Assembly: GCA_027422505.1 (NCBI GenBank)
Contig: JAPQWV010000648.1
Span: 1-64,000, forward strand
Source: Craterostigma plantagineum
Lineage: Eukaryota; Streptophyta; Magnoliopsida; Lamiales; Linderniaceae
Direction: 5' to 3'
Length of the DNA stretch: 64,000 nucleotides
Below the pieces are notes generated by a model that was not told the DNA's origin, did not search any database, and was given only the letters and a program-made list of their open reading frames with translations. The position numbers and the translations under genes are program-made. How positions within the stretch are numbered: the stretch's first letter is position 1; each line of letters starts with the position of its first letter. Shown here piece after piece: positions 55,297-64,000 of this stretch.

Positions 55297-58200
55297 TGTA
55301 GCACCCGGGTTTCCCGTAAGTATTTAGGGCCAATAAATTAGCAAAATGCTACTTCGTGATTTATGTGCATTTAGGTGAATTATGCGCATTAACGTGACTC
55401 ATGTGCATTACGTGACTTACGTGCCATTAATTTTGGGTCTATATGATTCCATGCGAACGTGGTTATCGACCTCATAAGTGCCTTTTTGTGATTGCCGTGG
55501 ATTCCGTGAGATAATTATATGACTATAGGATAATTTATGTGCACGCTCCATGCTTACGAGACTTTACGAACGTCCGAGATTTTATGCAACGACTTAAGTG
55601 ATTAGGGTGAATTAAGTTAGGTGGGAAATTTCGAAGTTTGGGCCAAGAGAAAATGATTTATGATAGTGGGCTAAGCATATCACTCACTTTGGGCTAGAAC
55701 TCAATCATAGACCCAAGTTGTAAAATATCAACATGGGAGACAAACCTTCCTTAAAACAAGGAAGTCCCACGCCTTGAAGTTCTATCACCGTGACCCTTTT
55801 CCCTTAAAAATTATCTACTCAACTATCCAAAACTCTCTAACCTCACAAAGAAACCCACGAAATTAGAAAGAAAAGAGAAGAGAAGGAGCCGAAAGGAGTC
55901 CAACCCAAAAACACACCAAGAAGTTGAAGGTTCGAAGCTAGTAAGTGAACTTATTGCTTTCGGCTACTTTGATTTCCATTACTAAGTATTAAAGCATGTT
56001 TAAGATTAAGGGAGATTAGGAATTTGAATGTATCATAGACGGTGAAAACCCTAGGATTGGGTGTAAAAGCATAATCGAAGGTTTCTTGGGGATGTTGCTA
56101 AGATTTAGCTAGCTAAACATGTTTTATAGCTTACAACTTTAACGTGAGACGATCCTAGCCTAGCATTAGACGGTTTTGGGTAGGAGAAAGCTTCGAAACT
56201 TAGGAAATTTTGGGAAGATTTGGGTCGCAAATGGGGTTTTGGGCGAATTGAAGGCTTTGCGGGCCCGGCGAAGTTGGCGAACTCGGCCACTTTGCGAACC
56301 GAGCACCTTGCGAACTCAAGGACGAAACGCGGGCCACTTCGCGGGCTGGAGAATTGCGAAGCTACTTCGCGAGTCCTGCTAAAGTTTGCGAGTCCCACCA
56401 AGTTTGCGAATCCATGCAAGCGGAAGCTTTGCGGGTTGATGGTTTGCGAACCCCAAGCGGTTAGGAACCTTGCGACTCCATTTTGCGGGTTCATGCACTT
56501 TGCGGCCCCATCTTACGAATGGAACCTTTTACGAACTGGAGCTTTGCGAGCTCAAAACTTCGCGGGTCTGACCTTTTGCGAACCCCAAGCCACTTTGCGA
56601 ACTCGTATGCTTCACGGGTCCAAGCACTTCGCGAATCCATATGCAGGTCGCGAACTCCAAGCCACTTTACGAATCCGTGGAGGTTTGCGGGCTGGAAAGG
56701 TTTGCGAACTCAAACACTTCGCAAATCAACTTCACGAATTGAACCCCTTCGCAAATCGCCTTTTTAGGAAAAATATTTTCGCACCATTTAATAAGAAAAA
56801 TATTCCAATTCCAATGAGCATAGGCTCTTTCAGCGCCCGATCATAATTGGCCTATCGGTGTCCTTAGGGCCAATTTTCGGTATAGGTAGACGTCGCATTC
56901 GATAGAATTTTGGAACGAAAATTATATAGTTGATTTAAAATAATTTATGGACTGACTTCATAGCCTTGGCAGGTTTAAAGGACGAAATTTTAGGAATTTC
57001 ACTAGACAGGATAGCAAATAGTTTAAAGTCGAAAATTAGGTTCATGACTTGAAATAATTCGAGTACTTAGCTAGCTTAATTAATTAATAGCTTGCTGATA
57101 TGAATGTTTTGGTGCCTAAGGTCGGGACTTAGGAAATTCGCCGGGGCAGGTAGCAGTTAGTCTACGGACGCCAGGTAAGTAGAAATCCAACTACGACACA
57201 CAACTTATTTTACGTGCCTAAATTGCGTGATTACGTGCCTACGTGGTTTCATGAATTCGTAAATTGATTGAAGTATTTAAATGTGGTAAGTCTATGTTGC
57301 ATATACCTGCATCTGCATATGCATACTCACGTGCACACACGAACTCGTGAGGGAGAGTCGTGGGGTTGAGTGTGCGTACTATTATGTCGCTTGTATGCGA
57401 CGAAGACCCGCCGATATAGGCCGGTGTGTCGACTCGTAGTTGAGTCATGGACGACTTCTATGGCACCCTATATGGCGTACGACGCCGATTATTATTGAGG
57501 CAGGAGGAGCGACCCAGGAAGGAGCGACCTAGCTATGCTAGCGTAGGCTAACTGGCGTAGGCAACTGCCCTATTTGCGGAAGGAGCGACCTGGAAGGAGC
57601 GACCTAGGGGGAATCCTAGCGTAGGCTACCAGCGTGGGCTACCGTATGACAGAGGGGACGACCTGGGAGGGTGCGACCTAGGGAGACCTAGCGTAGGCTA
57701 CCCAGCGTGGGTCGCTGTCACGATCCTATTGAGGACATTTGAGCTCTTAGTGGTGCATAGTAAGTGCGTCGCGGGCCCCGAGTGACATTAGTCTGAGTAC
57801 ATTGGTACGATTGTTATATGCATCGGCGCGGATTGCCTTTGCGAGTGTTATATGAATCGGCGCGGATTGCCTTTGCGAGTGTTATATGCATCGACGCGGA
57901 TTGTCGTTGCGGGGGAGTGTCACATGCATACATGCATGATTTCTGCTTACTGAGCCTCGGTGGCTCATTCCTTATGTTGTGAGTTGTAGGCACCGACGAC
58001 CACGGTATGTGATCGTGTTGAAAGACAAGGCCGATCTTTTGGAGCTTCGCGCTGCTTTTGGGGTGGACGTGTGTGTGTGGATGACGACCTGTGAGGCCGG
58101 GCGCATAGGAGCTTTTGCTGTGCCGACACACCTTCGCCGTTGTAGTTAGACCATGTCTGCAACCTAATGTTCGACATGCATTCTTTTGTCTTGTATAGAA

Positions 58201-58326
58201 CGATGTTCCATTCCATAAATGAAAAATGAAAAATGTGTACGCGTTTTCGGTGCACTTCTTTATTTACAAACTCGCTAGGCACGTAGAATGCGCTAGAATA
58301 GGCGGTTAGGAAGTCGGGGCGCGACA
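55297..58326 (+). repeat. 3' LTR of the Tekay-like element
   Basis: 3030 bp, TGTAGCACCCGGG to GGCGCGACA. It holds about 64 bp (around 57709-57773) that are missing from the 5' LTR, and the same three repeat clusters (56218-56763, 57501-57711, 57813-57914). It is followed by the GTTGG target copy. Confidence 0.93.
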
Positions 58327-58408
58327 GTTGGGCTTGCGTAGATCGTATTACGCCCGACGAGGACAAACAGCGCGGAGACGCAATCAAGCACAAAGTGGGA
58401 GATTATAG
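58327..58408 (+). pseudogene. C-terminus of element C post-pol ORF, after the gypsy insertion
   Basis: Reading from 58328 gives LGLRRSYYARRGQ...NQAQSGRL and a TAG at 58406-58408, which matches the end of M's ORF (LGLRRSYYARRGQ...NQAQRGRM, stop in the LTR). The PPT is part of the coding frame and the stop lies within the first five bases of the LTR, as in M. Confidence 0.8.
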
Positions 58409-58744
58409 AGCATATGTTTTAATTGTGCTTGATTTTATTAGTTGTCCTTGCAATTAGGGGCGTTTTGTATAGTAGTCATTAGATTAGGACTAGTTTGATA
58501 TTTATACCATGTTTGTTTGGTATAAATACTTTGTAAACAATCGCGATCAATAGAGAAAGTTTTGGAAATTGATCTTGCAATTCAATTTCTAGAGAGAGAA
58601 ACAATAGTAACTTTCACACTCTACTCGAATTCTCTCTCTGGTTCTCATTTGAGTTTTCGATTGAATTTCAATGTCGACCATTATCATCGAATTACTTAGA
58701 ATTCCATGCCTAGGATCATTGAGTTTTTAACCGTAGGCCTAACA
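58404..58744 (+). repeat. 3' LTR of Sirevirus-like element C
   Basis: 341 bp, starting TATAGAGC (the TG end has mutated to TA) and ending GGCCTAACA. It is preceded by the PPT-like AAAGTGGGAGAT and homologous to 105-448 (reverse) and 1012-1360. The TATA-like box within an inverted repeat is at 58500-58510/58517-58527. No PBS follows; the sequence passes straight into the leader of element D. Confidence 0.87.
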
Positions 58745-59727
58745 CGATCTAATAGCTCAAATTCTGTGCTTAATTGGTGTGAATTTGATATTTTTGTGCT
58801 TGATTTAGTGATAAACATTGAGTGCGATTAGTTTCGTAGCTGTTTGAACTTTGATTTAGCAGAATCAATCAGATTTAAGTGATCACTGTTCGCGCGAAAA
58901 TTGTTTAGAACACATTCTGTTTTCTTATCAAATTCAACATGTTTTGCTTTCTAATGTGTTTAATTGTGTGTTCACGCGTATTCCTTATCTGATTACGAGC
59001 AAATACCTGTAATTTCAGAGTCCAGTTCATCGTTTTTGCTTGAATCAGTGTTAGTTGTATTCTGTGATTTTTGCGATAATTTCAATTTTTCTCGCTGTGT
59101 TCTTCGATCAGATTAATTTCTCGATCGAAAACTCGGCGCGAAAATTTTTCTCGATCAGAATACAAAGTCGGTCTTAAAGCCGTCTTTATCAAGAACAACT
59201 CTAGTAGAAAATTTTTTCGAGCATTACTAAGCGAAAATCTTTTTCGACGAAGACCAATTTTGACCTTTGCGCGCGCAAAACTTTTTGTCGAAAAACTTTT
59301 TCGGTTAGACTTTCTAAGTTTGACTAAGCGAGAAACTTACTAAACGTATTGTTTCTTTGCGTCCGAGAAACTTTTTCAGTCAACGAATTTATTTTGACTT
59401 AGCGAGAAACTTACTAAACTTATTGTTTCTTTGAGATCGAAATAAATTTCGCGATTAAGAGATTTTTCTCGACCGAAAGATTTCGAACGTTCTTTTTCGT
59501 TCGTAACATTTTCCGCTGACAAAAATTTCTCGCACTAGAACAGTAATCAATACATTTTATCTCGACACAATTATTTTCGATCAAACTCTAAAGATTGAAC
59601 CGAAAATCATTCTTGACTGCTTGAGAATCAAACGCTACTGACTAATTTGCTACTTGTGAAGCACATAACATTAGTCCAAACCATCAAAACAACCAACGAA
59701 GATCCTTCATCAACTCAACAAATAAAA
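58745..59727 (+). other. Leader of Sirevirus-like element D, lacking its LTR and PBS
   Basis: From its first base (CGATCTAATAGC) it aligns with A's leader at 1475 onward (CGATCCAATAGC). The 114 bp between LTR end and this point in A, including the PBS, are absent. Either C inserted into D's leader or the region was deleted. The second half has about 250 bp more than A, rich in TTTCTCGA and TTTTCGATC stretches. No coding frame. Confidence 0.78.
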
Positions 59728-62700
59728 ATGGATGCCTACTCATTTTGGAAATGACAACCGTCCTCCGATACTCAAGAGGGGCTAATACACAGTGTGGAGA
59801 AGCGGATTTTTGAATTTTATCGAGCTAAAAGATCAAGCAGATGACCTTCTCAATTCACTTGAGCAAGGCCCAGCTCAGTACTTTGTAAATGTACTGGGTA
59901 ACAACACCGTTAATCCTCCGATCCCTGCCTCTAGACGAATTAAAGAGCCTAGAGAAGTACACTGCAGAGGAAAGAGTGAGAGCAAAGGCTGATCTGATAG
60001 CCAAGAACACCCTAATGCAGGGCATCCCAAACGACATCTATCGACAAATAGACAGCATCCCAACAACTAAGGGAATGTGGGATCAGCTGCATAAGATGAT
60101 GCAACGAACAGAAGTCGGCATCAATGCCAAAAAGGCAAATATTCTCACAGCCTACGATTCCTTTAAAGCTAAACCCGAGGAGTGCCTACATGATCTCTAG
60201 CAGAGATATCTCACACTCTTAAATTAGATGAGGAAAATTGAAATCACTAAGATGAACATGGAAACCAACATCCGATTTCTTTCCTCTCTGCCCTCAGAAT
60301 GGAAGAAGATATCCGCTCAAATCCGACAAAATAAAGACCTTGAGGAGCTGGATATTCATGCCATGTACGACAATCTCGCACTGCACGAGGAAGATATTAG
60401 CGAGATTCGGAAGGAGCAGAAGGGCAAACTTATCGCCGACTCGGTTGCCCTAGTCTCAGCAAAGAAAAGCTCAAAACCACAAAAGAAAATATCATTAAGC
60501 CTCCTACCACCTCAGAGTCTGAAGATGAATCAAATTCAGACATGGAGCCTAACATGAAAGTGCTGGGAAAGCAGTTGGTGTTAATCGGAAGATGATAAGC
60601 AAACAATACTTCAAAGAGAATCGGAAGATGATAAGCAAACAACACTTCAAAGAGAAGTCCTCATCATCAGCCAATCGACTTAGGACCTCAAGCTCTAGGA
60701 ACAAAGAACATGTACCTGAGACTTCCGAAGTCAAAGCCTCCAAAGAACCGAACAAGTGCTATAACTGCAGAAAACCTGGTCATTATGCCAGAGAATGTAC
60801 TCTCCCAAAGAAGAGAGACGCTAACTACTACTCCAAGAAGCTTCAACTCACAAAGTAGAAGGAAGCTGGAGTAGCTTTAGTGGCAGAACAAGACCACTGG
60901 CTCGAGGATACATCGAGCTCAGAAGAAGAGAATTTAGCCCTAATGGCCTGCCTGGACGAGCATTCTGATGCCGAAAACTCATAACTGACGGACGAAGACC
61001 AAGCATCCGAACCGTCTGAGGATGTAGTTTCTCCTTCCACATTATTGACCATGTTAGAATCGTATCAATTAGCATACACTAACATGAAACGTGAGTAGAA
61101 AAGCGTAAAGGCAGTAGAGAAGAAACTAGTCAAATCTCAGGAGAAAATTACTAGTCTCGAAAGGAGCTCTAGTTCAAAAATAGAAGAACTTACTAAGAGC
61201 TTACATCTAGTGAGACTACAAAACCTCAAATAGAGCAGCATGATTTAAAAGTTAAAGAATAAGAAGACAGACTAGAAAATAACTATAATTGCTTGGTTAG
61301 AAATCTCAATGAGAAAGCTAACCTCAATTGTAGGTTAACAGAAGCAACTACTAAGATCACCAACCTAGAAGTCGAATTAGATAAATCCAATACTAAGGTT
61401 TGTGAACTTAAGAATGATCTAGACGCCTGTAAAGCCGCCAAATTGACGGTAGAAAAGAACTTTGCGCTGTTAGGATACGTAAGAAGTTATACGCTAAAAT
61501 TAAAAAATTAGATCTTATAGTAAAGAAGGGACAATCTGAACATACTATATTTTTGAACCAGCCCAAGGACTTAGAATTTTATGATTATAAGTATGGCTTA
61601 GGCTTTGAGAATCCATGTCACTTAAAGAAAGTTGACTGTAAACAACTCTACGATGTCAAATACATGGGTCTCGGACTAACCTCTCACATGGCTTTTACTG
61701 GGGAAGAGGAAACTTATGAATTAGAAGAAACCAAGAGAAAAGCCAAACCAAGGCTGAAATTCCCTTTTGCTATGACGAACTTAATCAAAGCAACGACACT
61801 GGGAATCTTCCCAAGGGTTGGAGCATTGAATCAGTTCAAATTCTTGAAGATCATTCTAACAATAAGGAAGCTCAATCTCATCATTCTGAAAATTCTCTCT
61901 ATATAACCCTATTATTGGGAAAATAGAAGGGTTGAGAGTTACTTTCGAAAAAGAAAGAGAGAATTTTGAAGCTGAAAAGAAAAAATTCCTAAAAGAGATG
62001 GAATATCTGAAAGCTTCTGCCATCCCGCAAGCCTCACGCATCTCCATCAACCAAAAATATCATTCTGAAAAGCGTGAAGAAAGAAAATTCAAAATCTAAT
62101 CCTCTTTCGCTTACGTCTACAAGGAGCGTATGGCGCGCATTAGAGTCGAAGGCGGGAGTGTCTAGTTTAAAAATAGAGAAGGAGCCCGTATTTGAATGCA
62201 TTTAAGAAAATATCTCCTCCTGTACAAATAAAAGACACTCGTAGAAATAGACACGTTTCTTCTGTTCAAATAATTGCTTCTACTTGTACTCTTCCGCCGA
62301 CCACTTTAGAGGCACAAATTTCGAAACAGACTCTACTTCAGTAATAAAAACTAATCATTCTAAGACAAATGCTTCTAGAAAGACCCGTAGGAAACAAGAT
62401 CCAGCCATAAAGAAAGCATATGGCGCTATTCGTGCTTGTTCTCACCTAAGGTATCCCGTTAAGATCGAATCCCCCAAGCACCTTAGGAGACTATCCAATG
62501 AAAAGATCTTTTCCACGCTCAAGCCTACTACAGCATTTGTCCAAGCTGAAAAATCTTCCCTGCAAGGTTCAACCCAAATGGGTTCCTAAATCACCGCCGA
62601 AAAAGACGAAAGCCAAAAAGGCTATGCCGTCTACGAAGGGCAAACCCACCTCAACTCCTTCGCGATTGACTTGGGTTGTTAAAGCTCCTACTAACACAAG

Positions 62701-62781
62701 TTTAGGAACCGTATCTGAACCTAAGAAAAAACTGCTAATCTGAGAGGACCCATTTATAAGTGGGCACCTAAAGCTCTTTAA
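59728..62781 (+). pseudogene. gag: gag of Sirevirus-like element D (degraded)
   Basis: ATG at 59728 (MDAYS) corresponds to A's at 2189. The Gag core is read in several frames (GIPNDIYRQIDSIP at about 60020, GMWDQLHKMMQRTEVGI at about 60075, LPSEWKKISAQIRQNKDLEE at about 60288-60350, MYDNLALHEEDISEIRKEQK). A 36-bp in-frame tandem duplication is at 60584-60655. The knuckle CYNCRKPGHYAREC is at 60757-60798. The coiled-coil-like part (NLNEKANLNCRLTEATTKIT, about 61295-61360) and basic C-terminal part (KHLRRLSNEKIFS) follow, then TAA at 62779-62781. Stops and shifts occur near 59752, 60198, 60223, 60555, 60856, 60982, 61096 and further on. Confidence 0.86.
60584..60655 (+). repeat. 36-bp tandem duplication inside D gag
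   Basis: 60584-60619 and 60620-60655 both read ATCGGAAGATGATAAGC...CTTCAAAGAGA, differing at one base. It adds 12 codons just before the knuckle and is absent from A and C. Confidence 0.9.
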
Positions 62782-64000
62782 TTTGTTTTTGCAGAGTCCA
62801 TCATGTGTGGTACCTTGACTCTGCTTGTTCCACACACATGACGGGAATACAAGACCTGCTGAGCAACTATAAAGACCGACCAAATGGAAAAGTCAGATTC
62901 GGGAACAACGACCCATCCCCCATTCTAAGATTTGGGGATATCATTCTGGAAAATCTGACAATCAAAGATGTCTCATACGTCGAAGGTCTCCGCCATAACT
63001 TGTTCAGCATAGGCCAATTCTGTGACAAAGGATTCCAGGTGGTCTTTCATGGTGACCGCTGCAGAATATTGGAGAGTCAGAACAAAGAACTCCTCCAAGG
63101 AGTTCGTAAATCCAACCTTTACACGATTAATCTGACGTCCGTGCGGACCACGACTGTTGTTTGCCTCATCTCCCAAACTATAATTCAGAGGAACAACTTA
63201 TGGCATCAATGTGTGTCTCATCTAAACATCAAAGCTCTTCAACGACCATCCACGAAAAAGTTGGTTCATGGTCTACCAACCATCATTCTACAAAAAGAGC
63301 ATCAATGTTCGGCATGTCAACTAGGAAAAATAAAGCGAGCGTCTCATCACGTCAAACTAGTTGCCTCTACTTCACGTCCTTTGGAAATGCTACATATGGA
63401 CCTCTGTGGACCAATGCAGTTGGGTGAAAGTACGTACTAGTTATCGTTGACGATTACTCTCGCTACACGTGGATGAAGTTCCTCCGAACTGAGGATGAGA
63501 CAGGGGACTTGATAATTAGTTTTATAAATGCTACTCAGAATTTGCTGCAACAAACCATTCAAGTCATCAGAACGGACAATGGCACTGAGTTCAAGAACAA
63601 GTACCTCAGTGATTATTATCAAAAACAAGGGACTACTCAGCATTTCTCAGCGCCAGGATGCCTCAACAGAACGGTGTCGTTGAAAGGAAGAACAGAACTC
63701 TGTGGAAGCTGCAGGAACGATGTTTATTCATTCTGGCCTCCCACACTTCCTTTGGGCTGAATACCGCCTGTTTCACTCAGAATAGGACGGTGGTTAACAA
63801 CCGCTTCGATAAGACTCCGTATGAAATAATAAACAAGCGTGTACCCAATATTTTCTTCTTCAAGGTCTTTGGGTGCAAGTGCTTTGTGGCGAACGACAGG
63901 GAGCAACGTGCTAAGTTCGACCCTAAAGCATTCGAAGCCACATTCGTCGGGTATTCATCAACTTCAAATGCATACCGAGTATACATCAAGTCCAACCGTT
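62782..64000 (+). pseudogene. pol: pol of element D: protease and integrase, cut by window end
   Basis: The protease motif is WYLDSACSTHMTG (about 62808-62846), with Ala where A and C have Gly next to the catalytic Asp-Ser. It runs open to about 63437 through NLFSIGQFCDKGFQVVFH, pre-integrase LWHQCVSHLN and HQCSACQLGK, and the first integrase Asp (LHMDLCGPM). A gap of some bases near 63420 shifts the frame. RTDNGTEFKNKY (second Asp) is at about 63570-63605. More frame breaks lie near 63650-63770, and KRVPNIFFFKVFGCKCF is at about 63835-63890. The rest of integrase, RT and RNase H would be to the right of the window. Confidence 0.87.

Larger units (their letters stand above)
37831..58326 (+). 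mobile_element. Full-length Tekay/Del-like Ty3-gypsy chromovirus with a nested copia element
   Basis: Two long LTRs (2967 and 3030 bp), PBS, single-frame gag-pol with C-terminal chromodomain, and PPT, flanked by GTTGG at 37826-37830 and 58327-58331. Removing it with one GTTGG copy restores the continuity of element C's post-pol frame. Without the inner copia element its length is about 10.6 kb. Long LTRs and a chromodomain fit the Tekay/Del lineage. Confidence 0.93.

Noticed and set aside
1012..58744. Treating the LTRs at 1012-1360 and 58404-58744 as the two ends of one giant Sirevirus
   Set aside because: Between them gag and pol occur in two different, separately mutated versions (A and C) plus inverted M parts, so they belong to different insertions.

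Overview
This window is plant nuclear heterochromatin made of nested, mutated LTR retrotransposons. I see no host gene, tRNA or rRNA gene, prokaryotic feature or CRISPR array. The plant assignment rests on three things. All primer-binding sites match the 3' end of plant initiator Met-tRNA (TGGTATCAGAGC). The families are ones typical of flowering plants: Sirevirus-like and Angela/Tork-like Ty1-copia, and Tekay/Del-like and CRM-like Ty3-gypsy chromoviruses. The LTRs and purine tracts are also plant-like. The species cannot be told from the sequence. Lineage names come from remembered motifs, without a database search.

Layout. (1) 1-1011: a scrap of a Sirevirus post-pol ORF (+), cut by the 3' end of a minus-strand Sirevirus ('M': 3' LTR 105-448, PPT, end of its post-pol ORF). 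(2) 1012-12555: Sirevirus 'A' (+), with 5' LTR, PBS, leader, gag, pol, long post-pol region and post-pol ORF, but no 3' LTR. (3) 12556-18045: more of M, inverted, carrying a truncated CRM-like gypsy element (12867-15610) and a solo Tekay-like LTR (15967-17747). (4) 18048-22257: Sirevirus 'C' (+), from mid-gag to the start of RT. (5) 22301-34676: a near-identical tandem second copy of 10412-22257. After it C continues through RT, RNase H and the post-pol ORF. (6) 37831-58326: a full Tekay-like gypsy element inside C's post-pol ORF (TSD GTTGG). It holds a full Angela/Tork-like copia element (44626-54472, TSD AGCAT) inside its integrase. (7) 58327-58744: the end of C's post-pol ORF and C's 3' LTR. 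(8) 58745-64000: Sirevirus 'D' (+), with leader, gag, protease and part of integrase, cut by the window end.

How the parts work together. Each element is or was a gag-pol replication unit: the LTR promoter and tRNA-Met primer start reverse transcription, Gag packages the RNA, and protease, reverse transcriptase, RNase H and integrase copy and insert it. Almost all are broken by frameshifts and stops. The least damaged are the Tekay-like element (one amber codon plus the nested insertion) and the Angela/Tork-like element (two frameshifts). Insertion order is readable: Sireviruses are oldest, Tekay went into C, and Angela/Tork into Tekay. The ~12-kb tandem duplication is later than the M, CRM and solo-LTR events it contains.

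I did not find a new biological system. The observations most worth checking are the recent tandem duplication (or assembly artefact), the Sirevirus post-pol ORF whose last codons overlap the polypurine tract and LTR, a conserved splice-acceptor-like sequence at the Sirevirus gag/pol boundary, and dense palindromic or minisatellite motifs inside three LTR families.
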